DNA of 64,000 nucleotides from positions 24,950,104 to 25,014,103 of the forward strand of contig CM041539.1 of assembly GCA_023238725.1 (NCBI GenBank), given 5' to 3'. The stretch comes from Scortum barcoo (lineage: Eukaryota > Chordata > Actinopteri > Centrarchiformes > Terapontidae). Each line of letters begins with the position of its first letter. The first letter of the stretch is position 1. The position numbers were made by a program, and so were the translations under genes. A model generated the notes under the pieces. The model worked only from the letters and a program-made list of their open reading frames with translations. It ran no database searches and was not told the DNA's origin. Below, in pieces: positions 37,501 to 52,300 of the stretch.

Positions 37501-40500
37501 TCTAATTGGACCCTACAGACAATGAGGTCAAGATATCTGAATTTTAACACACAGATATATGTTAAACTTCCCTAATGGTTAATATTGCTTTTATCTTTTT
37601 TTGCCCCCTGCCCCTCAGACAGCCTGTCAGTGTCTTCCACTGATCCTGAGTATCCACTGACTCATAGCAATGTTTCCAGAGTATTTCTGCTGTTCATTTA
37701 GTAGTGAGGAACAACTACTCAAGCATGACACTAAAATGCAGAGCATGAAATTAACTTGCTTCTAGTGAAAAATCACCACCACCATTCTTTCTTTTGTACC
37801 TACCTGATTTTTTCCACATTTGACATTGACCTCTTATGTCAGAGTGAGAGAAAACAGCACAATCATACAAGCACAGTAAAGGCTCATGTGTACACTTGAC
37901 GGCAAAATAAATAAAAAAATGTGTTTTTTACAACTTATATTACTGTAGGGCCATGTTAAAATAAATGGAATTTTACGCAGAATACGCAGCAGCAGAAGGG
38001 CCTAAGCTGAGCCTCAGTTTATTTGGATATTAAACATTCTGTATCATTGTATTCAATGCTTGAGGATTTCTTGTGAATGGCTTCGCTAACTCCTCAGGCT
38101 TCATTGCTATAATACTTTTAGTTAGGGCCTATTGACTACACACTCTTAAATCTGCACACAAACACACACAGTTCTCCATCTCCCCTGTGACAGACGCCTA
38201 GATGAGCCTCAGTGAGCTGAGTAACGAGCTAATCATGAGCATCCCAATAATAAATCAGTCCTTGTTCATAGCCCACTAATCCCAGTCATTTAGCCCTGGT
38301 GTTGCAACAGAAATCAATTACTGCAGCTGGGCTCCCAGTATAGGACCCTGCCTCTACTGTCCAGCTGCAAAACACTCACGCCTTTTGGACACACTACAGA
38401 ACAACACATTTTTTGTCTATATTTGTATATTTGAACATCAGTTTACTTAAAACACTAGAGAATCACAAACACACCTTGTCAAAATACATGCTGTTTTTAA
38501 TTAATGCTTTATTTTATTAAGATGAGCACTGTGAACACATGATCAATTTAATTGTCATGATTGATACTACTCAGTCTGTAAAAACAATTGTATAATGTCT
38601 TGTGGCTTTGAAGGCGTAAGACATTTCCCTCATCTAAAATGTATTAAGAAAGAATCTCTGAATGGTCAGTATGAAGGAAGGAAGAATGATTAGAGCAAAG
38701 CAAAAGCAGTTTCTTTTCTTTTTATTGGCATTATTAGGTCATATGTAAAAAGTATGGAAATTTCTGTTTGGTAGATTATTTCTTTGTTGTAACAATGCTT
38801 CTTGGCAATAAATCTTGTACCACTGGAAAGCCTTTTAAATGGTGGCACAGTTGTAAGAAACATGCATTTGTGGGATGAGGAGCAGAGCTGAGTATGTGGG
38901 TTGCACCCATGAAAAACTGCCAAATCTTCTCTTCTAGCGTTTGGTCTTTGTCAGGAGTTCGGCTGCAGAGTTCTGCACAGTCTGAAGTTGAGCTATACCT
39001 CAACTGAGGCAGGTAAACGGGGCGTTACAATAGTCCAGATGTGAAAGAAATAAAACCATGAATAATTTTCTCTGTATTGCTAAAAGATAACACCTCTCTG
39101 ATGTTAGAGATATTTCTGAGTTGGTAAAAGCATGATTGTACCATTTTTTTTCATTATGCCTAAAGCTCGGCTCACTGTCGAAGAGAACACCCAGGTTCTT
39201 CACAGATTGAGGGATGTATTTTTTTTTTCCATTCACGAAATTCTTTAGAACTACAACAGGAAGTGACTGGAATAGTTGAGTAACCGTGGCAGTAAATTCA
39301 TTTCTTATCGTTTACATCTAGGTCTTGCTAAATTTGGGAAATCCAAGATATTTACTCAAGGGGAAGCCATGTTTAAAGTAAAATCTACTTCACAATCAAT
39401 ATTTGGTGTAGTGTTATAAGAAAGTGCTTTAATCTTATGTGTGTTTAAGTTATGCCCCAAGTATGTGTTGAACATGTTATGGGAGCAAAGCATACAATAT
39501 CGACTAACCAACAGTCAAAAATTTACTCCACTTTGAATGACAGTAAATTGAAGCAGAGATACATAAATAAATCCAAAAGGTAGATTCATAAATTAATAAG
39601 TCTGGAAATAAGTAGGCCGAAAATGCAAGGGGAAAACAACACAAAAATAATACATACATTAAAATCAAATCAAAATCAAATTTATTTATTTAGAGCCCAA
39701 AATCACAAACATTGTTTGCCTCGGAGGGCTTTACAATCTGTACAGTTGTGACACCCTCTGTCCTTAGACCCTCGAACCGGAGTCAGGAAAAACTTCAAAA
39801 AAACCCTTTATGGGAAAAAGAAGAAACCTGAGGAAGAGCCCACAGATGAGGGATCCCTCTCCCTGGGACGGACAGACGTGCAATAGATGCCACATGTACA
39901 GAGAACATCATCATCAGTCATATAGGGAATTATACATGCTGAGTTCATGGGTTTAGTCCATGTGTGAAGGTATCACAAGGTAATGGAAATGAGTCCTGTG
40001 AGTCCAGGTGCATCTCTAGATGTCCTCATATGGAGCTCTGGCCACTCTGACCTTCTCTCCACAACACAGACACAGATCATGTCCCCACCAGGCCAGTGAA
40101 CCTCAGACAGATGGACCACAACCAGAATCAGTGAGGAACCTGCAAGACTGGAGAGAACAAAGAGGACCGGGGCTCCGGCAGTAACATGCACTTTACAGGA
40201 CATAAGAGTATTCACATTAACCGCTTTAACCAATTTAACCACTTTAACTACTTTAACCAGTTTAACCACTTTAGCCACTTTTACCAGTTTATAAGGTGAC
40301 TCCAGTTTGCACTACTACCATAATAAGAGTAGAGGAAGCGAAGGAAGAGGAAGCAGAGACAGAGGAAGAGGGAGAGGTGCCCGATGCATCATGGGAGCCC
40401 CCAGTCGGCAGTCTAAGCCTATAGCAGCATAACATAAGGGCGAGCCTGTGCCCACCCTAACTATAAGCTTTATCAAAAAGGAAGGTTTTAAGTCTATTCT

Positions 40501-43316
40501 TAAACACTGACACTGTGTCTGCCTCTCGGACCCAGACTGGGAGCTGGTTCCAGAGAACAGGAGGCCTGATAGCTGAAGGCTCTGCCTTAACATTAAGGTT
40601 AATGCAATATTCATTTGAGCTGATTACTGCTAACTGAAGGTCCGCTTCCTGAGCTGCCGCAGCAGGGAGTGAGGCAGAGTGAACATTTAATACATTACAC
40701 CTTTGACCACAAAATCAACACAAAATGAAAGGTTCCATTGAGCTGCTTTAATAAGTGTCCACATTTATTTAATATTTAATATTATTTTTGGTCCTCAATA
40801 TAATTTAACTTGCCAAAATACAACTCACTGCCAAACATGAACATCTTTTGCAAGGGCAAGCTTTGATAAAAGTGCCATGGAGCTGGACATGTCAATCTAG
40901 GAATTTAGCAAAGTGTTAAAACAAAACACCTTTTAAATCTTAGAAGTAGGTAGTTTTTACAAATACAATGTTGCATTCAACATCTTCTAACATTCAGTTT
41001 GATTCTCCTAAATTCCCTCTGCTGAAACAGCCTTGGTTGTTTGGTCCTGAAAAGTGGCTCTGATGCTCATCAGTCCTCAGCCTCCCTTGCTCCACTTATG
41101 GCGCTTTTCCATTACACAGTTCTAGCACTACTGCACTCGGCTCAACTCAACTCAACTCACTTTCGGTCATTTTCCATTACAATAGAGTACCACCTCAGCG
41201 TGGGTGGGGTCAGGGGTCGCCGTAGCAACGCGGCCTAAACTCCAGCGACGTCACTGATGACTGGCAGGGTGTATGTGTTGGTGGCTCAGACCATGTCCTT
41301 CCCATTCAACCGACTATTGAGGACCTTTACTCTGCATAGAGTATTTGGCTGTGGCTGACTTCCTTTCGGCCTCCTTGTGGTTCCCATTCACCTGCAGGAT
41401 CACAAGGAATTTGAAACTGTCCTGAACACTCTGCCCTCTGGTAGTTCCACCCCCTCAGTTCACAGGTCATCCCTCTCTATTGGCCCTTTTCCACAAGTAC
41501 CTACTCGGGCTCGACTCGACTCGACTTTCGCCATGGTTTGTACCGCATTGCGTTTCCATTACGTGTTAGTACCTGGTACCAGGTACTTTCAGTGTAGTAC
41601 CTACCTCGGCCGGGGTTCCAGGCGAGCTGAGTCGAAAGCCGAAAATGTGACGTCGGCAGACGGTAGGCCACTGATTGGCCAGGGCGTGACATCACTAGAT
41701 GAGTCGGGAGAGCGACTTCGTTCATAAGAGTCAACCCCACCATTTTTAAAACGCAATAACAACAACGAACACGATCAGAGATGGCTGCACAGAAATCAAC
41801 CTCGCGGAGCAACGACACGAGGTGCAGACATTTCTTTGTCTGGTGGCCTCCATTGCTCCCATAATCTTTTCGAAGTTTGTGTCGCATAACAATTGACATC
41901 GCTGGAGTTTCGGCCGCGTTAGCCACGACGGTTACCCCACCCACGCTGAGGTGATACTCTATTTTAATGGAAAGCGACAGAAACTGAGTCGAGTCGAGGC
42001 GAGCCAAGGTGAGGCGAGGTGAGTAGGTACTAGTGGAAAAGGGCCATTTGATACTGTCCAACCACACGTATCTAGTCCAAATGACATTTCAGTGTCATTA
42101 GTGTATATCCTGGTAATGTGGATCAGTGAGTCAATGTCTCGCTCATTCTTGGCACATGGCTTCGATTTCATCCATGTAGAGGAGGTTACTTGTGGTTGCC
42201 CCACTTTGGAACCAGTATTTGTGGCAACTCTTTGAGATGATCTGGCTGAAGGAGTTCAGGTCTATGCAGAACAGTAGTGGGGATAGGGCATCAACTTGGT
42301 ATATGCCACACTTGTTGGTAACTTGTGAAATTGGCTTTGAGTTGGCCTCCAGAATTGTCTTCCACAGCCCCATTGAGTTCCTGAAGAAAGCAATTAAAAG
42401 GCAGCACGGAAGCACTAATGATGGCAGCATAAGAGCAGGTACTTCTTACAATATCAATAGAGGTAGGGGTCTACCATACCAGACAGGACAGTACATAATA
42501 GCAGGGTGTAAGATCCAGGCAGTAACAGTGAACATGGAATGCAAGAACCAAGTGGTTGGCATACTATTCAGAATGGAGGGCACGTGGTTGAGAATGATCG
42601 ACCTAAGATTCTGTGGGACTTCCAGATCCAGACTGACAAACTATTGATGGTCTCTGTCAAGAAGGAATGGCTAAGATACTGCTCAGAACCCTCAAACTCC
42701 CAGGCCTCTGGTAGATGCCCAAGCTTGAGAAAGACACAAGGGGAATACTCTCATTACTATCATTGGATGGATTTTACAAAAATTGATTTTATTCAGAATA
42801 CCATTCTGTCTCTATCGAAGGAATAAGAAGTCCAATTTATATTACGTTATAACATTTTTTATTCACAGTATTGAAAATATGATTTTATCACAACTATTAA
42901 TCTCTAATTAATCTCTTTTTTTCCCTGTGTGGCCTTTTTTAGTAATCATAAATTGTTACAATTGATGAGTGTGAAACAGACTCATTTGTTATTTGGTTTA
43001 AGAGAAAGTTTTTTTTTTTTCATTAAAGTGGGGTAGGAATTCAAGATTGATCCCCAAAATAAAGTTTATATAAATAATTGCATCAGCATGTTTTTTTGTG
43101 TGACCAATTATGTATTAATGCTTTTACCTTTACTGTTCCAAATGGTCAGACATGAGGCTCGGACAGTGTAGTGATGTTTTTTAAAAAAAAAAAACGATTC
43201 CTTGTGCATCTTCATGCATAAAGGCTCATCTGGTAATCTCTGGCGACTTGTTTCTGTCATTGCTTTGTCATAATTGCCCAGATGACACTCATGTCAAATG
43301 CTCCTTTGGGAACAAG

Positions 43317-43359
<43 letters not shown>

Positions 43360-46314
43360 CTTGTGGTGGGGGTTACAGAGGTTAAGGGGAGCTAATTTCA
43401 CGGCTTTTTATTTGCACTGGTCTCAGGAGAGGAACTCTATACAAGCATTATCCCTTCCAGCTGGTTGAAATGGGACAGACTAGATGGGACCAACACACAC
43501 AAACATACACACACAGACAAACACTATAGACACCATCCAGAGCCCTTAATAAAAAAAAAGAAAAAGAATTGTTGAATTTGAAAAAGAATTTATTGTTTGT
43601 TTTTTTTGTCCCTCTGTGAATTTGTTTTCTTCATATTCCTTAGTTAATGCTATATTTTGCTCTTTTCCAACTTTGTGTTTATGTTTGTCCCTGATTTAAC
43701 ATGACAACGCCCATGTGCACAGAGCAATTCTGTTCCTTATAGACTTTGTGGTCAACCTCCTTATTTTTTATTTAACCTATTGCTGAGTAAGTAAGCAAGT
43801 AACATGAAATCATGTACTCACTTGAGGAGTCACTTCACAATTTTGTTTTAGCAGCTGTGGAATTTTGTGATTTCTGTAGCATGAGGCCTGTTTCCTACTA
43901 CTAGCTTTCCAAAAACTCACAAAAGATTAAGGGAAAAAACATGTTTTCATCTAAGAGAAACCAGCTTTGATACTGTATGACCTCCAGTCTTTCTGGGATC
44001 TGAAAGTTAAGGATGGATGTCTTAGTATATCCATCCATGTCTCCTTCCAACCTTTCACAATTCTATCAAAACAATATGCTACCTCCTGCTTTGGAACTGT
44101 GTGTGATAGTATTTTTAATTTTAATGACTCTCACAGCTTTTGCTAGCAGTCCTTGAGACTTTGTATCCTCTGTTCCATCACCTGTAGGTTCATCTTCGGT
44201 CGGCAGAGCGTCTTCGAGACTTGTGTTGTGCCAACAGGGGTACTTTCATCAAGGTGGGTCAGCACCTTGGTGCTCTGGACTACCTCCTGCCTGAGGAATA
44301 CACATCCACACTGAAGGTGCTCCATAGCCGAGCTCCTCAGAGCAGAATGGAGGAGATCCAGCAGGTCATCAGAGAAGACCTTGGCAAAGAGGTAAGTCCA
44401 AATTGACTGGATCTCTGACAAAATGTTAGTGGGATGGATTTTGTTAGTATTCAGGGGAGCACAAAACAAATTCTAGATAATCTTTACCTCTACTACTCAA
44501 AGTCTCTCATTTTCCCCACTCTGATCATCCATCCTGGTCCTGGCCCCTGTGAATCCTGGGAGGAGAGGGGACAATGAGGTGTGGTCTTGTTACTGAAGCA
44601 GAGAAACCCTTAATAATTAATTAATTAGGTCATTTATTCAGTAACAGGTGTTCAATTGGGAATTTAACCCTATCCTCCCTCCCTATCCTAACCAAAGATC
44701 TTAACCACTGCTCTATCCAGCTGCCCTGTTTACTTAGAACACCACTCATAATTAATTGTCGTCTGAAGAGGAGCGCTGAGTTTTAAACAGCCCTTTTGTG
44801 TTCTGTAAGCATTTTAGTATTTTAATTTGTGTACAAATTGAGCAGATATATTTTCATTATTGTATTTTGTGTGTAAAATATTTGGAACCTCCAATCAGTG
44901 CTGACTGCTGTATTGTGACTGCGGCAGGACATCACATTATCACCTACCCAGTTACTCTTATCAGCCACTTTGACAGGTGGCAAAAACATATACATACAGT
45001 CGCATGTGTCCAGAAGGAATGGCTAAGATACTGCTCAGAACCCTCAAATTGCAGTGGATGCTCAGCCATTTCCAGTAATCCAATCTAGTAACCACTAACG
45101 CATATGTCATATAAGAAAGCGAATAGAAACAGAATAGTCAGAATAGTTATTAAGGTGTGTTGATTGCTTCACAATGTCAACTCGTGCATTCAAGAAACAT
45201 ACAAGAAACCTAGCAACATAAAAGCTGGTGCCTGATGTTTTTTTGTTTTTTTTTTCAGTCAATAAATAGCCAACATCAAAGTGCCAGTCGGTATGTTAAG
45301 AGAAAGAGATCATATTGAAAATTAGAGTGAGTATACATATCTGCCCCCTTCCCTTCTCTCTACAATGTGTACCAGCTTGCCTCCAAAGCCCCTCCCCGAA
45401 GCATCACTCTCTGTAATTGTTTCTTTTTATCTCTCTTTTCTTCATTGCTCTTCCTCTGTTTACTAATCTTTTGTGTAAACTGTTGTTTTCTCACTCATCA
45501 TTTCTTTTTTAAAAAATTCTGAAAATCTCTGCCTTCCTCACTCTCCAAAGGTAAGAACATGTGCTTGTCCTTGCATGTCCATTTGCAAGAAGTGGACAGA
45601 AGATTTCAAGATTTCACGAATTTATTATCATATGCACAATATACATCAAGCAATCACTGGCAATGAAATTCTTAAACCTCAGGCTCCCATCAAAAAGTGC
45701 TCAGAAATATTAACAAGAATACAACCAATCAAACAAAAACAAAAATAGATTAAATAAATAAAATACAGAAATAAATAATAGTACTAGATTACTACTAGTT
45801 CAGAAGTCTTATGGCCTGCGGGATGAAGCCTTCCCTGAGCCTGGAGTTTCGGCCTTGAATGCTGCATGGAACCGTTGGCATTGGCCAGACGGCAGCAGAC
45901 AGAAGAGTTTGTGTCTGGGGTGACTGGGGTCCTTGATAATCTTGGTGGCCTTCTAGATGTAGATGTCCTCCATGGACGGGAGCTCCGTCCTGGTGATGTG
46001 CTGAGCAGCTTTCCACCACCCTCATGTAGAGCCTTACGGTTGAGGGCGGTGCAGCTGCTGTACCAGGCGGTGATGCAGCCAGTCAGGATCCTCTCTATGG
46101 TGCACCTGTAGAAGCTGCAGAGTATATTTGAGTCCATGTTGAGCCTCTGTAGCCTGTGCTAAATAAATAAAATAAAGCAGAAGTGAGTGTCTGACACTCC
46201 TCAGTCCTCATTTCATAACCATGCCACAAAACTGACTGATACAGAGTGTGCACTTTGATCTCTAACTAGTTGTTATAACATCCTTTTACATGCAACTGGA
46301 GGCAAAATATATAA

Positions 46315-46359
<45 letters not shown>

Positions 46360-49300
46360 CATTTTAATATGAGCATTTCAGATTAATATGAGCTGTAGTC
46401 ACAGTCAACACAAATTGGTCCTCTATCATTCAAAGTTACTACTATAGAATTTTCTTTCATTTTTTAATTCATATTTTTTTCTAAGTAAGGTGTACTTTCA
46501 ATTTGATTTCTTCCTGTATCTGTGTGGTACGTTATTATCTGTGAAAAGATGGTAATATAGCTCCGCTGTCTACAAAGGCAGCAGCAGAATGAATTGGCCC
46601 TCCTCCCTTTTGGAGTGGCAGGAGAAGAAATGATACTGATGAGCAGTGCCAGGCAGCTCTGGAGTTAGGGGAGCAGCTTCAGCATCATTTCCGTTCCGAC
46701 TACACATTCCTTTTTAAAGACGTGTCATGTCTGTTGGATATTTTTATATTGAAGTAGAGAGTAGTGTGTGGTGCCATGCTGTTTTTAGCACCATTTGTGG
46801 TGACATATGCATTCCCACTGTGCATGGATTTGGAGTGCCTTGCCTTAGTTCTGGCTGTCATTTCGCTTCTACAGTGAAACTGCTGAAAGGCCAGCTTGTG
46901 TAATATGTCGGTTTACCAAACAAAATCTGTTTCCAGGCTGAATATTCCACTTATGGAGCTATTGTCGAGATAATTGTGAAAATGTAAACTGTAGGAATGT
47001 CAGCTTTTGTATACAGTCAGACACCTGCCTTTCAGAAAGTCCAGGTGGACTTACATCACCCAAGATTATTCACATGTACAATGGCATGCAACTTCTCTGA
47101 ACATTTGTTAAGAAAATGAAATAATAAACTACTAGTTTAATTCCATGTAGTTCAGTACTCCCAAACACTGCCTGTACTGTGACTCACATAGTTAATTCTG
47201 CACAGCATTAATTCCATAATCACTTCATATGACACATTTGTGCAGGACATGTTAAGTTTGACTGATGGTAACAGCTTTCAAAAACTAAAAGAATATGAAA
47301 CTATCAATAATTATTCCCATTATTTTACACTGTATATAGTGGCTCAGTAATGGGGATATATTTTCCTCTCTTCGAGAACAAAGATACAAATGTCTAGTCG
47401 AGAACTTCGGAAGCTTCAGCACCTCAAAGATTCACCATTGCCACGGTCAGCGAGAGCTAGCAAGAAAATGGACGCTTTCGTTAGCAGGACACTCTAAGCT
47501 CCCGCATGGACGAGGCGGAAGAACGGGTCACCGCACTGGAAAGTGCCACTGATACATCCAAACAGCATGTCAAAGCCTTCCAGGAGAAAATACAACAACT
47601 TCAAGATGGCATCAAGGATTTGGATAATAGAGGAAGACGCAATAAAAGAATGGAATGTCAAAATCCTGGGCATACCGGAGCTAAAAGAAGGGAATGACAT
47701 GATTCAGTTTTTACAACAAGAAATCCCAATCATGCTGGAGCATCTATTCCCGACACTGGAGATACAGCGCCAACACTGAGTCCCCACTGGCCCGCCGAGA
47801 CGAGAGCACAGAGAGGGGGACCGACCGCGGCCCGTGATGGTCAACATGCTCCGCTACCAGGTGAAAGAGGAGATACTTCGAGCGGCCAGGGAAAAAAGTC
47901 AGATCATGTGGCAAGGAGCCAGGATTATGTTTTTTCCGGACTACTCTAAGCAGACCATGGAGTGGAGGGTGTCCTTCAAACAAGTTAAGACTGATCTGAA
48001 GAATAGATGAGTTGAATATATGCTCCGCTTCCCCGCCAACTTGGAGAATAAACATAACAGAGGGCATCATTGTTTCATGTCCCCTGAAGAAGCATTGGAC
48101 TTCGTCAAGAGGAGGATTATAAAGTAGAGCTGAGCTAAGGACAAAATCTGGGGTAAATATTTAAAACCCTGATAGGCTTCTAATTATATTGTAATGACTG
48201 TTTTACTGATACTACGACATATCAATGGAGCCTGTCAATTTTTCCTTTTCTCTCTTCTTCTGACAATACTTCTTCTGCTGTTATATTATACTCCACCTAT
48301 TTTTGTGTAACTTAGGCAGCAGTAAGTAAAATTTTCTTGGTTAACCATAGTGTTATAATAACTCCCATCCCATATAATAGAAACTCAGGAAGGCCACATT
48401 TAAGGCTTTCCTTTTTTTTTTTGTTTCACATCTAAATATGAAGGAATCCTTGAAACTGAGGTGCTCGTGGGTGGGGAAGGTTTTCTCAAGCCCAGGAACT
48501 GGCAAAAGCAGAGGGGTTTCCATTTTGATTAGATTTGAACAGATGTGTTAATAGACTCAGATGGTCGATATGTGATAGTGTACAGTCATCTACTGGATAC
48601 ACCAATTGCTCTTTGTAACATTGCACCAAATTTCGATAACCCAGAATTTTTTCACAACTTATCACAACTTCTCTTGGACCGCTGTGATATTCAGATAATA
48701 CTAGGTGGAGATTTTAACCAAATACTGGATCATTGCCTAGATGCAATACAGAAAGCAGATAAGTGGCTGCCATCAGACAGCTTGCCACTGATTAGGGTCT
48801 AAAAGATATTTGGACATTAGAGATTATTCATTTTTTTCTCCACACAATGTCTACACAAGGGTTTTTTATCATTCATCAATCATTAGTTGATTTTTCTCTT
48901 AACTCGGATATATAGGTAATATAATCATCTCAGATTATGCCCTGGTTTTCCTCTAACAAAATTTTCACAGACACCTAAAAGTTGGAGATGGCGCCTAAAC
49001 GTATCCCTACTGAAAGATGACTCATTCCTCGAGATGATACGGAATGAAACATCACTTTTTAAGGAAACAGTCTCATATTCTTAGACTAAAGACAAGTCCA
49101 CACTTCAACATATAATTGCCACAAAATTTCAGTTACATAATTTATACCATAAAAAAGCCCAATATGTCTTGTTTCGAACCAAACAGACATACTGGGAAAT
49201 GGGTGAAAGGCCTGGTCGCCTACTGGCCTACCGCTTAAAGCAACAGAACAGTATGAGCCATATAGCTGGCGCACGACAACCAGATGGCCATATGTCTACC

Positions 49301-52300
49301 TCCTCTAAGCAGATAAATGAAAGTTTTAGATCCTTTTATAACACTCTTTATTCATCACAAGGCGATTTAGATAAACAGAACTTTGATAGTTTTTTTGCTG
49401 ATCTTAATCTCCCACAGTTAACTGACAGAGACAGAGACTTTTTAGAAGCACCAATAAAACTAGAGGAGATCTCTCAAGCAATCAGAAGCATGCCACCAAA
49501 TAAATCTCCTGGGCTAGATGGACTGCCTGCTGATTTTTATAGAACATTTGAAGATATTATAAGCCCTATGTTGCTCGACGTCGACGTCTGATGCATTTAA
49601 AGCTGGCACCTTACCATAGTCTATGCACACTGCAGTTATATCTTTCATTCACAAAAAGGGGAAAGATGATTTAGACCCTAGCGGGTATTGACCTATTTCC
49701 TTACTCAACTGTGATCAAAAGATTTTAGCAAAGATATTAGCAATTCGCTTGTCAAAAGTCATTGAAAGTATAATTCATATGGATCAATCAGGCTTCATCC
49801 CAAATCGACATAGCCCTGATAATATTAGACAGCTAGTCAATTTACAGTGTTTAGTATACTACAGTAGTATACTCCACCCATCCAACAATTGCTTTGTCAC
49901 TAGACTCCGCTAAGGCTTTTGATTGCATTGAATGGACTTATCTTTTCGAAACACTTGAAAGATTTGGCTTTGGGCAAAATTTTATTACATGGATCAAAAC
50001 TTTATATAATACTCCCTATGCTTGTGTTTTGACAAATGGTCTTATATCTAATCCATTCCAGCTGTATAGGTCCACAAGGCAAGGTTGCCCCTTAAGTCTG
50101 GGCTTATTCGTGCTTGCCTTGGAGCCTTTAGTGCAGAAACTGAGGAATAATTCAGATATACATGGTATCACAGTGGGCAGTATCCATCACAAAGTTTTAC
50201 TATACGCAGATGATATGTTAGTACTACTAACACAACCAGAAAGATCCATAACCACTCTATTAAACTGTATTGAAGAGGTCACATTATTATCTGGATATCT
50301 AATCAATTGGGACAAATCTGAGGCCATGCCTATATCAGGCTATTGCCCATCTACCCTGGTACATCGGTGGAAATTTCGCTTGGCTTCGAAAGGCATCAAA
50401 TATTTAGGCATTCAAATAACACCTGATTATAATGATATGGTCTGAGAGAACATTAACCCACTGCTTCAGAAAATGAAATCAGATTTTGGCAGGTGGACTA
50501 AATTCCACCTTTCACTCTGGGGAAAAATACACTCTATTAAAATGATGTCTACACCTGTGACCTACTACATACTATCTCACCTTCCTCTGAATATTCCCGA
50601 GTCCTACTTTAGAGACTTTGACACCCTTATTTTAGATTTTCTCTGGGGCAATTCACATCAGCGTTTAGGAATAAAGAAATTACAGGCCCACACAAAAAGA
50701 GGGGGATTTCCTCTTCCCAACTTCAGATGGTAGTGCTGGGCTTTCAATATGAAACACATAAGAACGTGGTTACCTAATGACGAGACAGGAGATAAGCCAA
50801 GTTGGTTCCAAATAGAGGCTGAAGTAAGTGGAGGGCTGTCACCTTGGTCTGAGTTATTTCGTACAAAATTGCCATTACGGAATGATAATCCTATTATCGC
50901 TAACACTAAATTAATGTGGCATAAACTACATAAAGCAGGCCATTGGGACTTTTTCAAATCCCCCCCACGCACCTCTATGAAATAACAAGCGAATTCTAAT
51001 TGGAAACAAAACAGTTAGCTGGACTATTTGGCAAAAGGCAGGGAAAACCTATATTTTACATTTATTTGATAGCAATACTAAGCACTTTTTAAGCTTTGAC
51101 CACATAGTGGATAGATATAAATTACCACTTAATCAATACTGGAGGTATGTCCAAATGCAAAGCACCCTGTCTAAATGCTTAGGAGGCCCGCTTACCTGCC
51201 CTATGGGTAGCCCAATTGAAGAACTGCTGATTAGATCAAGTTCAGGTAGGGGCATTACTCTTAAGATCAAAAGTTTATTACAGGAACAATTAAGTGACCC
51301 TTTGCTCAAGGTTACACTGGGCAGGGTACTTATCTCATATCAACTTTAGAGACATATCTCCTGAGGATTGGAAGTCATGTTTAAATAATATTAATACAAT
51401 GTACAAAGAAATGGGTAATAGGTTTATTCAACTGAAAAAAATACATAGATGGCATCGGACGCCACAACTTTATAAATGGAACTTAATACCAGCAGACTCT
51501 TGCTGGAGATGTGACGGGAGTGGTGCCTCTATACTACATATACTCTGGACATGTCCAGCACTTAAGGACTGGTGGAATAACATCCATCAGATTATATTTG
51601 AAGTCCTGCACAAAAAGTTCCAAATCTCTGCAAAACTGTCTATCTTGGGATCGACCACTGAGCTTCAAGGCAATGACTTTTCGTGTTTTGAGAAAAGATG
51701 GATTATTTTGGCTCTCACAACAGCTAAACGCATACTATAACTTGATCAATATATGTTTACTTGGAGCCCTTTTACTGACTGGCTGTCTGTAAGTTAATGG
51801 TTGCCTTGATAATGTAGTGCTGTCAATGATGTATTGGGCTTATCTATTGAGAAGTATCAGTGTGGTGGTCTATGTTTTTTTTTGTTTGTTTTTTGTTTTG
51901 TTGATTTATTTGTTTTTTTTTGGTTTTGTTTTTTATACAACTCATTTACAAAAAACTCCCTGATTGAGTCAATTGATCTCTCCTGGTCTGTATTATTTAT
52001 GTGTTAAACTTCAATAAAAATGTTCATTACAAAAAAAAAAAGCTAAAAGAATGGAAGTGATGGGAAATATCTGTATGTGAGGATGAAACGGAGAGTATGG
52101 CATGACACTGAGGGAGGAACTTTTGAATTTGCAACAACAGAAAATCAGAACACAAAGATGCTTCTTTAAAATATAGCCTAAGAATTAAACTGATAAAATT
52201 AGGAGTAGAAGTCTGCCTTAAGTATAAACCTGTTTCAACTAGTTCCCTCTGGAGTTGAGTTTAATCAAACTGTTTTTACTGTGTGCATACACATATTATT

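Larger units (their letters stand above)
47295..52042 (+). mobile_element. L1-type LINE with target-site duplication
   Basis: The 10-mer CTAAAAGAAT occurs just before it (47285-47294) and just after its A-rich tail (52043-52052), which fits a target-site duplication. The 3' end has AATAAAAATG and a poly(A) run at 52031-52041. Order: coiled-coil ORF1 remnant, endonuclease, reverse transcriptase, C-terminal domain. About 4.75 kb, slightly shorter than a full L1; parts of ORF1 and the endonuclease are damaged. Confidence 0.85.

Noticed and set aside
40221..40292. Lys/Val-rich peptide repeat on the minus strand
   Set aside because: It is a 9-bp minisatellite inside a LINE UTR, so the repeat peptide is only its translation.
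47494..47700. Minus-strand frame of 68 residues
   Set aside because: Antisense shadow of the L1 ORF1 coiled coil.
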